Source: Pseudomonadota bacterium
GTDB lineage: Bacteria > Desulfobacterota > Desulfobulbia > Desulfobulbales > Desulfocapsaceae
Reading direction: 5' to 3'
Length of the DNA stretch: 64,000 nucleotides
NCBI GenBank assembly: GCA_018817385.1
Contig: JAHIUA010000005.1
Span: 62,001-126,000, forward strand
In this document: one piece after another, positions 16,879 to 26,425 of the stretch
Layout: every line of letters begins with the position of its first letter
Numbering within the stretch: the first letter of the stretch is position 1
The notes under the pieces: generated by a model
The model's database searches: none
What the model saw: only the letters and a program-made list of their open reading frames with translations
Told to the model about the DNA's origin: nothing
Position numbers and translations under genes: made by a program

Positions 16879-19080
16879 TCAGCAGGGTTTTAAAATGATC
16901 CCGGCAAGAGGTGGCACCGTGACATGGGCATGATACGGTGCCTGGGCAAAAGGCTTGGCAATGGCTTTGTAGATAGTTGTGTTGGTCGCATTGCTGCCAC
17001 CAAATCGACTGTGATCAGAACAGAAAATCTGTTCATAATTCGAATCGGTGGGCAGCCCCATTTTGTAATCATAAAAGGTCTGCGGGGTAAAATTAAGCAG
17101 GCACACCAGGTGATCTTTTCGATCTTTTGCATAGCGCGCAAATGAGATGATCGAGTTTTCTCGATCATCGAGATTCAACCATTGAAATCCCTCGGGGCTG
17201 AAATCCTGTTCCCAGAGGCTGGCGTTTTCACTATAGATTCTGTTGAGATCCTGCACAAAATTTAAGAGTTCTGCATGCATTTCATTTTCTTCGAGGAGAT
17301 GAAAATCCAGACTCTGTTTGCAGTTCCATTCGCTCCATTGACCGAATTCTCCTCCCATAAAGAGTAATTTTTTCCCTGGATGCATCCACATGGTCAGGAG
17401 CAGGAGCCGAAGGTTGGCAAATTTTTGCCAGAGATCGCCCGGCATCTTGTCCAAGAGCGATTTTTTACCATGAACCACTTCATCGTGAGACATAGGGAGG
17501 ATGAAGTTTTCAGAAAAGGCGTACATGATCGAAAAGGTGAGACTGTTGTGGTGATATTTTCGATAGAGAGGGTCTTGCTGGAAATAGTTCAGGATATCAT
17601 TCATCCAGCCCATATTCCATTTAAAACCGAAACCGAGGCCACCGGCATCGGCCGGTTTGGAAACCCCATAAAAACTGGTGGATTCCTCTGCAATCATCAG
17701 GGTTCCAGGATATTTGTCATAGATGATGGAGTTGAGATGCCTGATGAATTCAATGGCCTCCAGGTTTTCTCTCCCTCCATAGGCATTGGGGAGCCATTCT
17801 CCCTCCTTGCGTGAATAGTCGAGATAAAGCATGGAGGCAACGGCATCAACCCGCAGGCCATCGATATGGTATATGTCCAGCCAGAAAAGGGCGTTGGCAA
17901 TGAGAAAGTTGCTTACCTCTCTCCGACCATAATTGTAGATAAAAGTTCCCCACTCAGGATGTGCACCCTGTCTGGGATCTTCATGTTCAAAGAGAGCGGT
18001 TCCGTCAAATCGCGCTAAGCTGTGTCCATCTTTTGGAAAATGGGCTGGAACCCAGTCAAGGATGACTGCGATATCTGCCTGGTGGCAGGCATCAACAAAA
18101 TACATGAAATCTTCAGGGGTTCCATACCTGCTTGTCATGCTGAAAGGACCGGTAATCTGGTATCCCCAGGATTCATCCAGAGGGTGTTCCATGACCGGGA
18201 GTAACTCGATATGGGTAAATCCTAATTTCTTGACATAGGGAATCAATTTTTCGGTAAGTTCTTTGAAGGTCAGAAAACGTTCAGGATGAGAAGGATCCCG
18301 TTGCCAGGAACCGGGATGGAGCTCGTAGATCGCCATTGGGGAGTCATAGGGGGCGATCTTTTGCTTGGATTCCTGCCATGCTTGATCATTCCACTGGTAA
18401 TGATTGAGATAGTGTACTGCAGAAGCTGTTTTGGGACGGATTTCTCCCCAAAATTGGAAGGGGTCCGATTTGACAAGTATTCTTCCCCGTTGTGTTCGGA
18501 TTTCAAATTTATAGAGTTCGTTTTCTTTGATACCGGGAAGGAACAGTTCCCATATCCCGGAGCTTCCCAGGTTACGCATGGGGTGGATTCTGCCGTCCCA
18601 GCCGTTGAAATTTCCGAGGATTGATACTCGGGTGGCGGATGGTGCCCAGACACGGAAGATGGTCCCTTCGATGTGAGAATAATTGCCTGGGTGGGCTCCC
18701 ATGTGTTTATAGAGTTCGTAGTTCGTGCCGAAATTAAAAAGAAACTGGTCTTGTTCGCCAAGGACCGGTAAAAAACGATAGGGGTCATTGATTGTTTGCA
18801 CCGCCCCATCATAGTAGGTCACTTTGTACTGATAATTGTAGGGATCAAGGTTTTTGTCTGTGACTTTTTTTCTGTCAAGAGAGCTTGCAAACAGTCCTTC
18901 GTTTCGGACCTTCTCCATGGGGATGACTTGATTGTCAATCAAAAGATCAACATTCTTGGCATGGGGCTGAAAGCAGCGAATGATAACAGTATTGTTGTCT
19001 TTCCCGGTAAAATGGACACCGAGGACCTGAAAAGGATCATAATGTTCTGCGCGAAGCAGACGATCTATTTGTTCGTTCAT
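16879..19080 (-). CDS. glgB: 1,4-alpha-glucan branching enzyme
   Basis: A 733-residue GH13 enzyme that introduces alpha-1,6 branches in glycogen. The N-terminal glycogen-branching and CBM48 modules (with GVWAPSATRVSILGNFN-like FRVWAPSATRVSILGNF near residue 147) precede the TIM barrel. Barrel motifs are ILDWVPAHF near residue 342, nucleophile aspartate in GLRVDAVASM near residue 408, the acid/base glutamate in MIAEEST near residue 463 and MSHDEVVHG near residue 529. Length is normal. It implies glycogen storage, though glgA, glgC and glgP are not in the window. AGGT precedes the ATG by 5 nt, and the gene is divergent from yqgE. Confidence 0.95.
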   Translation of the reverse strand: MNEQIDRLLRAEHYDPFQVLGVHFTGKDNNTVIIRCFQPHAKNVDLLIDNQVIPMEKVRNEGLFASSLDRKKVTDKNLDPYNYQYKVTYYDGAVQTINDPYRFLPVLGEQDQFLFNFGTNYELYKHMGAHPGNYSHIEGTIFRVWAPSATRVSILGNFNGWDGRIHPMRNLGSSGIWELFLPGIKENELYKFEIRTQRGRILVKSDPFQFWGEIRPKTASAVHYLNHYQWNDQAWQESKQKIAPYDSPMAIYELHPGSWQRDPSHPERFLTFKELTEKLIPYVKKLGFTHIELLPVMEHPLDESWGYQITGPFSMTSRYGTPEDFMYFVDACHQADIAVILDWVPAHFPKDGHSLARFDGTALFEHEDPRQGAHPEWGTFIYNYGRREVSNFLIANALFWLDIYHIDGLRVDAVASMLYLDYSRKEGEWLPNAYGGRENLEAIEFIRHLNSIIYDKYPGTLMIAEESTSFYGVSKPADAGGLGFGFKWNMGWMNDILNYFQQDPLYRKYHHNSLTFSIMYAFSENFILPMSHDEVVHGKKSLLDKMPGDLWQKFANLRLLLLTMWMHPGKKLLFMGGEFGQWSEWNCKQSLDFHLLEENEMHAELLNFVQDLNRIYSENASLWEQDFSPEGFQWLNLDDRENSIISFARYAKDRKDHLVCLLNFTPQTFYDYKMGLPTDSNYEQIFCSDHSRFGGSNATNTTIYKAIAKPFAQAPYHAHVTVPPLAGIILKPC

Positions 19081-19235
19081 ATCTACCTGTAAGGATAAGA
19101 CATTTAATTAAGAAGTAAGGGTGAGACTGCTTAGTATAAGGGTATCAAATTTGTGCAGGAAAATATAGGGTAAAGTAGGAATGAGACGGGATTTTTATTG
19201 TAATTAAAAGAAGATTGTATCATTGGTGAGTCTGC

Positions 19236-19265
19236 TTGACGCTTCTAGAACATATTTGCTATTGT
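19236..19265 (+). promoter_or_regulatory. sigma-70-type promoter candidate for yqgE operon
   Basis: TTGACG (19236-19241) and TATTGT (19260-19265) are separated by 18 nt, 45 nt before the yqgE ATG, in the divergent glgB-yqgE spacer. It is the best promoter match in this region. Confidence 0.5.
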
Positions 19266-19310
19266 ACTTTTTTAAAAAAAGATCATGGGTCGTTATTATC
19301 GGAATACTAG

Positions 19311-19886
19311 ATGAATTATAAAGAAAATTTACTAATAGAGTCATTAACCGGCTCTTTTCTCCTTTCCACACCACAGATGCCGGACCCTCGTTTTGCTGAA
19401 CAGGTGATCTATATCTGTGCTCATAATCATGAGGGGGCAATGGGGGTAGCCATTAACAAACCAAATCCCCGATTGACTTTTGAAGAAGTACTTCTGACCA
19501 ACGGGCTCCCTGTTCCACCTGACACTAAAGCCCCCGTATACATGGGAGGACCGGTGGAGACAAGCTCCGGTTTCATTCTCTACCAATCTGATTATAGCAC
19601 AGAACAGCAGCTCGAGATCAGTCCAACTGTCTACTTGTCCCGAGAAAACAAGGTGCTGGAAGATATTGCCTATCAGCGCGGACCTGAAAAATTTCTTTTT
19701 ATCGTCGGCTATGCCGGATGGGGACCGGGACAGTTGGAAAGGGAACTTGTGACTCAGGGCTGGCTCACCATTCCTGCTCAGGATTCCATCATCTTCGATG
19801 TGCCGGATGAGATGAAATGGAAGCAGGCTGCGGCTCTCTATGGTATAGATATTTCGACCTATCGTGACTTTGTCGGCAACGCCTGA
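19311..19886 (+). CDS. yqgE: YqgE/AlgH family protein (UPF0301)
   Basis: A 191-residue UPF0301 protein. Typical are GSFLLSTPQMPDPRFAEQVI near residue 10, HNHEGAMGVAINKP near residue 38, the VYMGGPVE near residue 75 and the GYAGWGPGQLERE near residue 135. The family was linked to alginate regulation in Pseudomonas (AlgH), but the molecular role is unknown. It is the first of a plus-strand set with the cysteine-cluster gene and rlmH, all closely spaced. Confidence 0.9.
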   Translation: MNYKENLLIESLTGSFLLSTPQMPDPRFAEQVIYICAHNHEGAMGVAINKPNPRLTFEEVLLTNGLPVPPDTKAPVYMGGPVETSSGFILYQSDYSTEQQLEISPTVYLSRENKVLEDIAYQRGPEKFLFIVGYAGWGPGQLERELVTQGWLTIPAQDSIIFDVPDEMKWKQAAALYGIDISTYRDFVGNA

Positions 19887-19921
19887 GTTGTTGAGTTTTT
19901 TTATTTATTGAACAAGGGATC

Positions 19922-20323
19922 ATGACTGATTTAAAAGAGATTTTCGAGTGTACCCGATGCGGCTATTGTTGCCAGGGGGAGACAACTGTCTCTCTGGATG
20001 AGAATGATCAAAAACGAATGGTGGAGGCGCTGGGACTACCGGAGGCCGAGGTCAGTAAAAAATATTGGCGGGTCACCGGCAATGTGGTGCAGATGAAAAT
20101 TGTGGATGGGCATTGTATCTTTTATGAAGATGGCTGTACGGTTCATTCGGGTCGCCCCTGGCGTTGCGCAGAGTGGCCGCTGCATCCCTCCATACTCTCT
20201 GATAGTGATAATTTCGAGACGATTCGTGAATCCTGTCCCGGGATCAATCGTCAGATATCCTATGCTGATTTCTGTCGTCTCCTGAAAAAGCTCATGGCAA
20301 TACAGGCCAAAATTCATTGCTGA
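19922..20323 (+). CDS. YkgJ family cysteine-cluster protein
   Basis: A 133-residue protein of the YkgJ/UPF0153 zinc/iron-chelating family. The cysteine pattern is ECTRCGYCCQG near residue 9, HCIFYEDGCTVHSGRPWRC near residue 63 and ESCPG near residue 103. These metal-binding proteins are frequent in sulfate reducers, but their function is not known. It has AAGGG before the ATG and is followed by rlmH after 4 nt, so it is almost certainly co-translated with it. It is a second representative of this fold besides the gene at 3836. Confidence 0.85.
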   Translation: MTDLKEIFECTRCGYCCQGETTVSLDENDQKRMVEALGLPEAEVSKKYWRVTGNVVQMKIVDGHCIFYEDGCTVHSGRPWRCAEWPLHPSILSDSDNFETIRESCPGINRQISYADFCRLLKKLMAIQAKIHC

Positions 20324-20327
20324 GGCT

Positions 20328-20795
20328 ATGAAGCTTGAACTCCTTTTGTTGGGCAAGACCAAAGATTCCTTTATAGAACAGGGGATCAAGGAGTATGCCG
20401 GACGACTTAAACATTACACCGGCATCCAGTTAACCGCTCTGAAGCTGAAAAAGAAGAAGGGGTGGACAGAAGAGCAGGAACGACAGGAAGAGGGGCGACT
20501 CCTGCTTGAGGCAGTATCTCCTGCAACGGTTAAAGTGGTGTTGGATAGTGAAGGAAGGCAGGTGAGTTCCGAGGAACTGGCTGATCTCCTCTCCCGCTGG
20601 GAGATGGAGGGGAAAAAACAGGTTTCTTTTCTTATCGGAGGCCCCACCGGACATGCCTCTGAAGTCCTTGGCCAGGCAGATTTTCGTCTCTCACTCTCGC
20701 GAATGACCTTCACCCATGACATGGTACGCCTGTTCCTTCTTGAACAGTTGTACCGCGCCTATACCATCAAGGCCGGCGAAAAGTATCATAAGTAG
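20328..20795 (+). CDS. rlmH: 23S rRNA (pseudouridine1915-N3)-methyltransferase
   Basis: A 155-residue SPOUT methyltransferase that methylates pseudouridine 1915 of helix 69 in 23S rRNA using SAM. The C-terminal knot motifs are clear: SFLIGGPTGHASEVL near residue 101 and LLEQLYRAYTI ending in GEKYHK. Length matches E. coli RlmH. It sits 4 nt after the cysteine-cluster gene; the convergent rsmJ-like gene follows, giving a local rRNA-modification pair on opposite strands. Confidence 0.95.
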   Translation: MKLELLLLGKTKDSFIEQGIKEYAGRLKHYTGIQLTALKLKKKKGWTEEQERQEEGRLLLEAVSPATVKVVLDSEGRQVSSEELADLLSRWEMEGKKQVSFLIGGPTGHASEVLGQADFRLSLSRMTFTHDMVRLFLLEQLYRAYTIKAGEKYHK

Positions 20796-20854
20796 AAAAT
20801 AAGAAGAAGGTGGAATCTTCGGGCTGTTACTATCTTCTTGCTCTCAACTGGACA

Positions 20855-21652
20855 CTACACCATGTAGACATCATAACGGCTGTTTTTCATGCTGATGATG
20901 TGGGTGGGGACCTGGGCGTTGATTCGGGGGGCACCCTTGGGGCGTTTTACCACTACCCGTTTCCTGGCCTGGAGAAGGGCCAGCTCCAGGAGTTCAGCGG
21001 CGTCTTCGTCAGCGCCTACTATCGAGCGTATCAGTCGCATCTCCTGTCTGTTGAGTGCGGATTTTCGTCGATGGGGATACATAGGATCCATATAGATGGT
21101 ATCCGGTTTTTCTTCCAGGGTTTCTAAAACCATTCTGGCATCACCCTGGAGCAAGATAAGTTTGGTGGCTATGATTTCGTGGAGCTCTTGGTCGGAGGCT
21201 GCTCTTTTCATTCCGTCTTGCAGCAGTGCAGCCAGCAGAGGGGAGCGCTCCACCATGCATACCCTGCATCCAAGTATTGCCAGAAGAAAGGAATCGTTGC
21301 CAAGTCCTGCGGTGGCGTCGAGGATGGAGGGCCTTTTCCCAGGTTTGATGCCTACGGCTCTGGCGAGAGGCTGTTTGATGCCTCCTCCATGCAGTCGTCT
21401 ATATGTCATTGCCCCTGAAAGAAAGTCTACGTGCAGTGTTCCCTGGATGTTGCTTCTGAGTTGGAGCTGTAGACCTCTTTCTGTATAGACGAGAAGTAGG
21501 TCACTTTCCTGCTCCTTGGCAGGTTCTATTATCCTTAGTTGCAATTCTTTTGCCAGGCTGATGGCATTTTCCCGAAGAGCTGGGTTTCTCTCGGTCCAGC
21601 TAACAGCAAGAGAAAGATTCGCTGGGGAGAGTGAACGGTGGGTGGAGTTCAT
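20855..21652 (-). CDS. rsmJ: 16S rRNA (guanine1516-N2)-methyltransferase
   Basis: A 265-residue Rossmann methyltransferase of the RsmJ type. Motif I is LDATAGLGNDSFLLA near residue 116, the acidic end of beta2 is VERSPL, and the catalytic-type motif is YMDPMYPHRRKSA near residue 189. The FLSGAMTYRRLHGGG before motif I is typical of RsmJ. The ATG at 21650-21652 is preferred; the frame extends upstream to a TTG at 21718. The gene is divergent from kdsB, with about 285 nt between them. Confidence 0.88.
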   Translation of the reverse strand: MNSTHRSLSPANLSLAVSWTERNPALRENAISLAKELQLRIIEPAKEQESDLLLVYTERGLQLQLRSNIQGTLHVDFLSGAMTYRRLHGGGIKQPLARAVGIKPGKRPSILDATAGLGNDSFLLAILGCRVCMVERSPLLAALLQDGMKRAASDQELHEIIATKLILLQGDARMVLETLEEKPDTIYMDPMYPHRRKSALNRQEMRLIRSIVGADEDAAELLELALLQARKRVVVKRPKGAPRINAQVPTHIISMKNSRYDVYMV

Positions 21653-21937
21653 CTGGAAACGTCGGTTGTAATAAATTGTTTCTGCTCTCAATGCTGGCAG
21701 GTTAGATTTCGAAAACAAAAGAATTGGAAAGGTGATCTCTGTATACCTATAAGAGGGGAATTATACAAGCATATGGGGAATTTGTGTCTTGACAACTAAA
21801 CAGACTTCTAGTCAATTGTCACAGGTTCAATATACCAAGAAGCTAATAGATTCCAGACTGGTAAAGGGGATCTCCCAGAGGATACTTTTTGCAGTCTGGT
21901 CGATCCTGAATTCTCAAAAACTCAATGACGATAACAG

Positions 21938-22711
21938 ATGGAAACAGGAAAACAAGAGAAGATCGAAGTGGTGGCTATTATTCCAGCCCGGTATCACTCC
22001 AATCGTTTTGAAGGGAAGCCGCTGGCCCCTATCGGTGGTAAGCCAATGATTCAGCATGTCGTGGAGCGGGCACATGCCGTTAAATTGCTGAGTCGGGTGG
22101 TGGTGGCAACCGATGATCAGCGTATCGCAGATTGCGTGGCATCTTTTGGAGGAGAATATGTTCTTACCCGCAACGACCATGTTTCAGGTTCTGATCGTCT
22201 TGCCGAGGCGGCCGAGCGGCTCAATATCTCCGAGCATGACGTGGTCGTGAATATTCAGGGTGATCAACCTCTTTTTGCGCCCCAAGTCATTGAACAGGTG
22301 GCGAGACCACTGCTTGATGATCCTACGCTGCCCATGGCCACGCTCATTTACAAGATCATAAGGCCTGAGGAAATCAATGATCCCAATCATGTGAAAACCG
22401 TTTTTGATCATGAAATGAATGCCCTCTATTTCTCCAGATCGCCGATTCCCTTTCAGCGCAATCCAGAAGAAAAAATAGTTCCTACTTATTACAAACACTT
22501 GGGCTTTTATGCCTATCGGAAAGGATTTCTGCTGACCTTTGTTGCCTTGCCAGAAGGAGAGTGGGAGCGTTTTGAAAAGCTGGAACAGTTGCGAGCCCTT
22601 GAATACGGGTACAGGATCAAGGTTGTCTTGACAGCTCATGATTCAATTGAGGTTGACACCCCTGAGGATTTAGAACGAGTGGAAGAATTTATTATAAACA
22701 GAAAGGCATAA
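21938..22711 (+). CDS. kdsB: 3-deoxy-manno-octulosonate cytidylyltransferase (CMP-Kdo synthetase)
   Basis: A 257-residue nucleotidyltransferase that activates Kdo with CTP for lipid A-core synthesis; a marker of a Gram-negative outer membrane. Motifs: IIPARYHSNRFEGKPL near residue 15, VATDDQRI near residue 54, NDHVSGSDRLAEA near residue 78, and NIQGDQPL near residue 103. The rest of the Kdo pathway (kdsA, kdsD, kdsC) is not present. The spacer before it has a TTGACA at 21789 without a convincing -10. Mdh follows after 100 nt. Confidence 0.94.
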   Translation: METGKQEKIEVVAIIPARYHSNRFEGKPLAPIGGKPMIQHVVERAHAVKLLSRVVVATDDQRIADCVASFGGEYVLTRNDHVSGSDRLAEAAERLNISEHDVVVNIQGDQPLFAPQVIEQVARPLLDDPTLPMATLIYKIIRPEEINDPNHVKTVFDHEMNALYFSRSPIPFQRNPEEKIVPTYYKHLGFYAYRKGFLLTFVALPEGEWERFEKLEQLRALEYGYRIKVVLTAHDSIEVDTPEDLERVEEFIINRKA

Positions 22712-22811
22712 CTCACGAATACCTGATTTGTTCTATGAATTTTGGATGAGGCGAATATATTGGTACTCTGTTTGGGGCCTGTGACATTTATATTGTGAAA
22801 AAGGAAAAGGC

Positions 22812-23738
22812 ATGAGAAAAAAAATCACTATTATCGGTGCTGGAAATGTTGGAGCCACAGCTGCCCATTGGGCTGCAGTCAAAAATCTGGGTGATATTGT
22901 TTTACTCGATGTGGCGGAAGGTATTCCTCAGGGAAAGGCCCTGGATCTTCTCCAGGCCGGCCCGGTGGAGGGGTTCTATTACTCGGTCAAGGGGAGTAAT
23001 GATTATGCTGATACCGCAAATTCCGATGTAGTGATTATTTCGGCAGGATTGGCACGCAAACCAGGTATGTCGCGTGATGATCTTCTCATAAAAAATGTGG
23101 CTATTGTGAAGGCCTGTGCTGAAGAGGCAGTCAAGCATTCACCAGACTGTGTTCTCATCGTGGTGACTAACCCCATTGACGCAATGGTTCATACTGCTTT
23201 CAAGGTAACTGGACATCCCAAGGAAAAGGTGATTGGTATGGCCGGAGTACTTGATTCTGCACGTTATCGAACCTTCCTGGCCGAAGCCTTGGGTGTGGCT
23301 CCCAAAGATGTCAATGCGTTGGTTATGGGAATTCATGGCGATAATATGATGCCTCTTGTACGCCTTGCCAACGTCGCCGGTGTGCCCATTACTGATCTCC
23401 TTTCCCGTGATCAAATTGATGCCATCGTTGAACGGACACAGAAAGGTGGAATTGAGATCGTTAACCACCTCAAGACCGGTTCTGCTTTTTATACTCCAGG
23501 GCTTGCAGCCGTGGAGATGGCAGAAGCCGTGGTTACTGATTCCAAAAGAGTTCTTCCCTGTGCCGCCTACTTGGAAGGAGAATTCGGTGTTTCCGGATAC
23601 TTCCTCGGGGTTCCTGTGGTGATTGGTGAAAAGGGTGTGGAGAGGATCCTTGAGTTTGCATTGACCGCAGAAGAAAAAGAGGCCTTGCAGCTGTCAGTAC
23701 AGGCGGTTGAGAAACAAATGATTGCCACAGGGCTCTAA
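22812..23738 (+). CDS. mdh: malate dehydrogenase (LDH-like, NAD-dependent)
   Basis: A 308-residue NAD-dependent malate dehydrogenase of the lactate-dehydrogenase-like group. It has the Rossmann motif IIGAGNVGATAA near residue 7, an acidic LLDVAEG near residue 31 (NAD preference), the substrate-binding LARKPGMSRDDLL near residue 79, VVTNPIDAM near residue 115 and the catalytic histidine in GIHGDNM near residue 174. It reversibly oxidises malate to oxaloacetate. With the malic enzyme at 44.4 kb it can link pyruvate, malate and oxaloacetate. AAGGAAAAGG precedes the ATG. Confidence 0.95.
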   Translation: MRKKITIIGAGNVGATAAHWAAVKNLGDIVLLDVAEGIPQGKALDLLQAGPVEGFYYSVKGSNDYADTANSDVVIISAGLARKPGMSRDDLLIKNVAIVKACAEEAVKHSPDCVLIVVTNPIDAMVHTAFKVTGHPKEKVIGMAGVLDSARYRTFLAEALGVAPKDVNALVMGIHGDNMMPLVRLANVAGVPITDLLSRDQIDAIVERTQKGGIEIVNHLKTGSAFYTPGLAAVEMAEAVVTDSKRVLPCAAYLEGEFGVSGYFLGVPVVIGEKGVERILEFALTAEEKEALQLSVQAVEKQMIATGL

Positions 23739-23849
23739 GAGAGAGTTGAACGTTGAAAGCGGTTCCTGAAGAGGTTAGATTCTGTATCTCGCCTTTGCAG
23801 GAACTCTTTTCCGCAAGCCGTAAACCGTAACCTGCAAAACGACATTCTA

Positions 23850-26156
23850 TTGCAACTCCATAGAAAGATACATGAAGCTGATCTTGCTCGCAGCCTGAAA
23901 CAGATTGGCGGAAAACTGCTGTCACCACTGGATCTCCTGCCTCACAATGATCTGCGTGAAAAACTGGTAGAATTGGTCCTCTCTGGGGTACCGCCCGGAC
24001 TTCCGACAGAAACTGCTCATGGGTTGCAGCAGTTAAGAGATACTCTGGCCAGGGAGCCGGTAGAGGATCTCAATGTTGTGGTTTTTGGGGGGGGAACCGG
24101 CCTCTCTACCATAGTCGGAGGAGATAGCCGCAGGAGTTCCTGGTCCAAAAGTCCTTTTTCAGGCCTGAAGAGTCTGTTTCCTCGCACTCGCTCCATAGTC
24201 TGTGTCACTGACGACGGTGGTTCTACCGGGGAATTGTTGAAAGATCTTCCTTTGATAGCCCTTGGCGATATTCGGCATGTGCTGCTTTCTTCTATTCAGC
24301 TTTCTTTGCTCCAGGAGTTGTATGGCCTGACCGAGACGGAGGCAACAAGGACTGTAGCACTCCTGGCAACTATTTTTAACTATCGCTTTTCTACCCGACC
24401 TGAGAATGCCCAGCAGATACTACGGGATTGCGGTCTTGTGGAGCGCAATATTCTTCCCAAGGTAATACAGGAAGGGCTTGAAAAGAGGATTTTTCACCTT
24501 TTTGACGATGGGCGGCTTCACAAGACCCTCTCCAGGCCACATTGCCTTGGCAACCTGATTCTTGCCGCATCTATTTATAAACGTATTCCTGATCGTTATG
24601 AAAATGTCAGATTGGCGTCAGAGCCAATGCTGGTCCGCAAACATCTCTATCGAGGAATTGCAGAACTCTCTGTATTGCTTGGCGCAGATGAACTTGCAGT
24701 TTTGCCATGTACCTCTGTTCCCGCCCAGTTGAGTCTGCGTTATACAAATGGTGCCCAGGTCAATGGAGAATACAAATCTGGCCATACCCATCGGGGTTAT
24801 CCTATAGACCGTGTCTTTGTCAATTTTTGCGGCGAGCCTGATGTTTCATCTTCTGTTTTTGATCTTATTGAAAACGCTGATATCATGATCATGGCACCCG
24901 GCAGCCTGTACAGCTCCCTTATCCCTGTGTTCCAGGTTCCAGGAATTGCTGAAGCGGTTAAGAAAAATGGGAAGGCTCTGAAAATTCTGGTCTCCAATCT
25001 CTGGGTCCAGACAGGTGAAACTGATCTCAGTATGGTAGATCCGGAACGGAAATTTCATCTTTCCGACCTGCTCAAGGCTTATGAACGGAATATCCCAGGT
25101 GGTACTCATGGACTCTTTGACCAGGTGCTGTGCCTCTCATTAAAAAACGTACCGGCAACCGTTTTGCAGAATTATGCGGTTGAAGGGAAAATTCCTATTT
25201 ATCTTGATCGGGGAAAGGTTCGTTTGCAGGGGATTGTTCCCCTGGAATGTGGCATGTATTCGCCTTCGGTCCTCCTGGAGCATGGTGTTATTCGACATGA
25301 CCCGGAACAGTTTTCTCTTGTTGTTCGCACCCTGTGGGCGACCTTTCGTCATGTCGCGTCAGGAAGTAAGTCTTCTCCGGCATTAGTATCCAAAAGAGAA
25401 TATTTTTTTCTGACAAACTGTGAACTCCCTTCGATACGTTACAGCCAGATCAGAGAATATCTGGCTGGGATCTCTATCGAGTTGGGAGGCCAGACAGGAA
25501 AAGATGTGGAGACTATACGGGAAATCCTGCAGAGGATTCTCTGGAATCATAAGGATATCCCTCTTGCTCATCTCCAGTTTGTAAAGGGAATACAATGTAT
25601 AGAAACAGAGGAGTGGAAACGTAATCAGAGCTGGGATCGGGTCTATTCTTTTTTTGACCCCAGTGATGGCCTGTTGAAAATACGTCAGGACCAGTTTCAA
25701 GTGGAAAGTGATTTTGAGGTCGCGTTCATCGTTGCCCTTGGTCAGTCGTTACTCGGCGAGTATGCTCACCAGAAAAAGATGCTTCCTGTGCTGGCCGACA
25801 GAACGACTCTTGGTAAGGTCTATCATCTTTACCTCAAACCTCCTGCTGACAGGAACTGCTATTTTACCATTGAGGATCTTTCTGACTACCTGGCCCTTGC
25901 CAGGATGGTCCAAGATCCGGGTGATAAAAATCATTATACACGTCTTATCAACGGAGAAGAGGGGTTTACTCCACCAGGCCTTCTCTTCGGCCTTACCTAT
26001 GCCTGGTATCTCGACAATCGCTTTGCCTCTCACATAGAATACAAGATGGCGGTTATAAAGGTTGACCACAGTGATCTTATTCCGGAACAGGTGAAAATGA
26101 GAAGCCGCAGGGAAAAGCTGATCGTTTTTTTCAGAGAAGTTGTCTTCGGCCATTGA
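23850..26156 (+). CDS. YvcK/CofD-like protein with long C-terminal extension
   Basis: A protein of about 768 residues. The core (about 75-460) is a YvcK/CofD domain: VVVFGGGTGLSTIVGG near residue 76, CVTDDGGSTGELL near residue 114, the IALGDIRHVLL near residue 132 and MAPGSLYSSLIPV near residue 349. YvcK proteins bind UDP-sugars and affect central metabolism and cell shape; CofD makes coenzyme F420. YvcK is about 320 residues, so here there are some 70 extra residues before and about 300 after, the latter unrecognised. No ATG occurs near the expected start; TTG at 23850 is the best guess and no clear Shine-Dalgarno is seen. Confidence 0.75.
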   Translation: MQLHRKIHEADLARSLKQIGGKLLSPLDLLPHNDLREKLVELVLSGVPPGLPTETAHGLQQLRDTLAREPVEDLNVVVFGGGTGLSTIVGGDSRRSSWSKSPFSGLKSLFPRTRSIVCVTDDGGSTGELLKDLPLIALGDIRHVLLSSIQLSLLQELYGLTETEATRTVALLATIFNYRFSTRPENAQQILRDCGLVERNILPKVIQEGLEKRIFHLFDDGRLHKTLSRPHCLGNLILAASIYKRIPDRYENVRLASEPMLVRKHLYRGIAELSVLLGADELAVLPCTSVPAQLSLRYTNGAQVNGEYKSGHTHRGYPIDRVFVNFCGEPDVSSSVFDLIENADIMIMAPGSLYSSLIPVFQVPGIAEAVKKNGKALKILVSNLWVQTGETDLSMVDPERKFHLSDLLKAYERNIPGGTHGLFDQVLCLSLKNVPATVLQNYAVEGKIPIYLDRGKVRLQGIVPLECGMYSPSVLLEHGVIRHDPEQFSLVVRTLWATFRHVASGSKSSPALVSKREYFFLTNCELPSIRYSQIREYLAGISIELGGQTGKDVETIREILQRILWNHKDIPLAHLQFVKGIQCIETEEWKRNQSWDRVYSFFDPSDGLLKIRQDQFQVESDFEVAFIVALGQSLLGEYAHQKKMLPVLADRTTLGKVYHLYLKPPADRNCYFTIEDLSDYLALARMVQDPGDKNHYTRLINGEEGFTPPGLLFGLTYAWYLDNRFASHIEYKMAVIKVDHSDLIPEQVKMRSRREKLIVFFREVVFGH

Positions 26157-26191
26157 TGGCGTCATAAAAATATTTTATCTTTCACCTTGTT

Positions 26192-26210
26192 GCCATGCCA
26201 GGGGCATGGC
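26192..26210. repeat. perfect hairpin in the yvcK-hrpA convergent spacer
   Basis: GCCATGCC-AGG-GGCATGGC is an 8-bp perfect stem with a 3-nt loop. It lies between convergent genes and could end transcription on either strand, although no long T-run follows. A 12-nt direct repeat CCGACGAATGGG (26301-26312, 26377-26388) is also present in this 269-nt spacer. Confidence 0.45.
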
Positions 26211-26425
26211 GGCATCCCCTGCCAATTCCTCTTCTTTTTCAAAGTTACCCGTCCTTGCACCTGGGGCTTGGTGAAATCTTTTAATCAGCTCCAACACTCT
26301 CCGACGAATGGGTCTTTAGGCGATCCGCTTTGAACCAGTTGTTTCGGAGAGGTTTCTCTCTCTCCACCGCAATCTGCCGACGAATGGGAGTTGGAAGCTG
26401 GCTTTTGTAAAGGGGCAGAGTTTGT

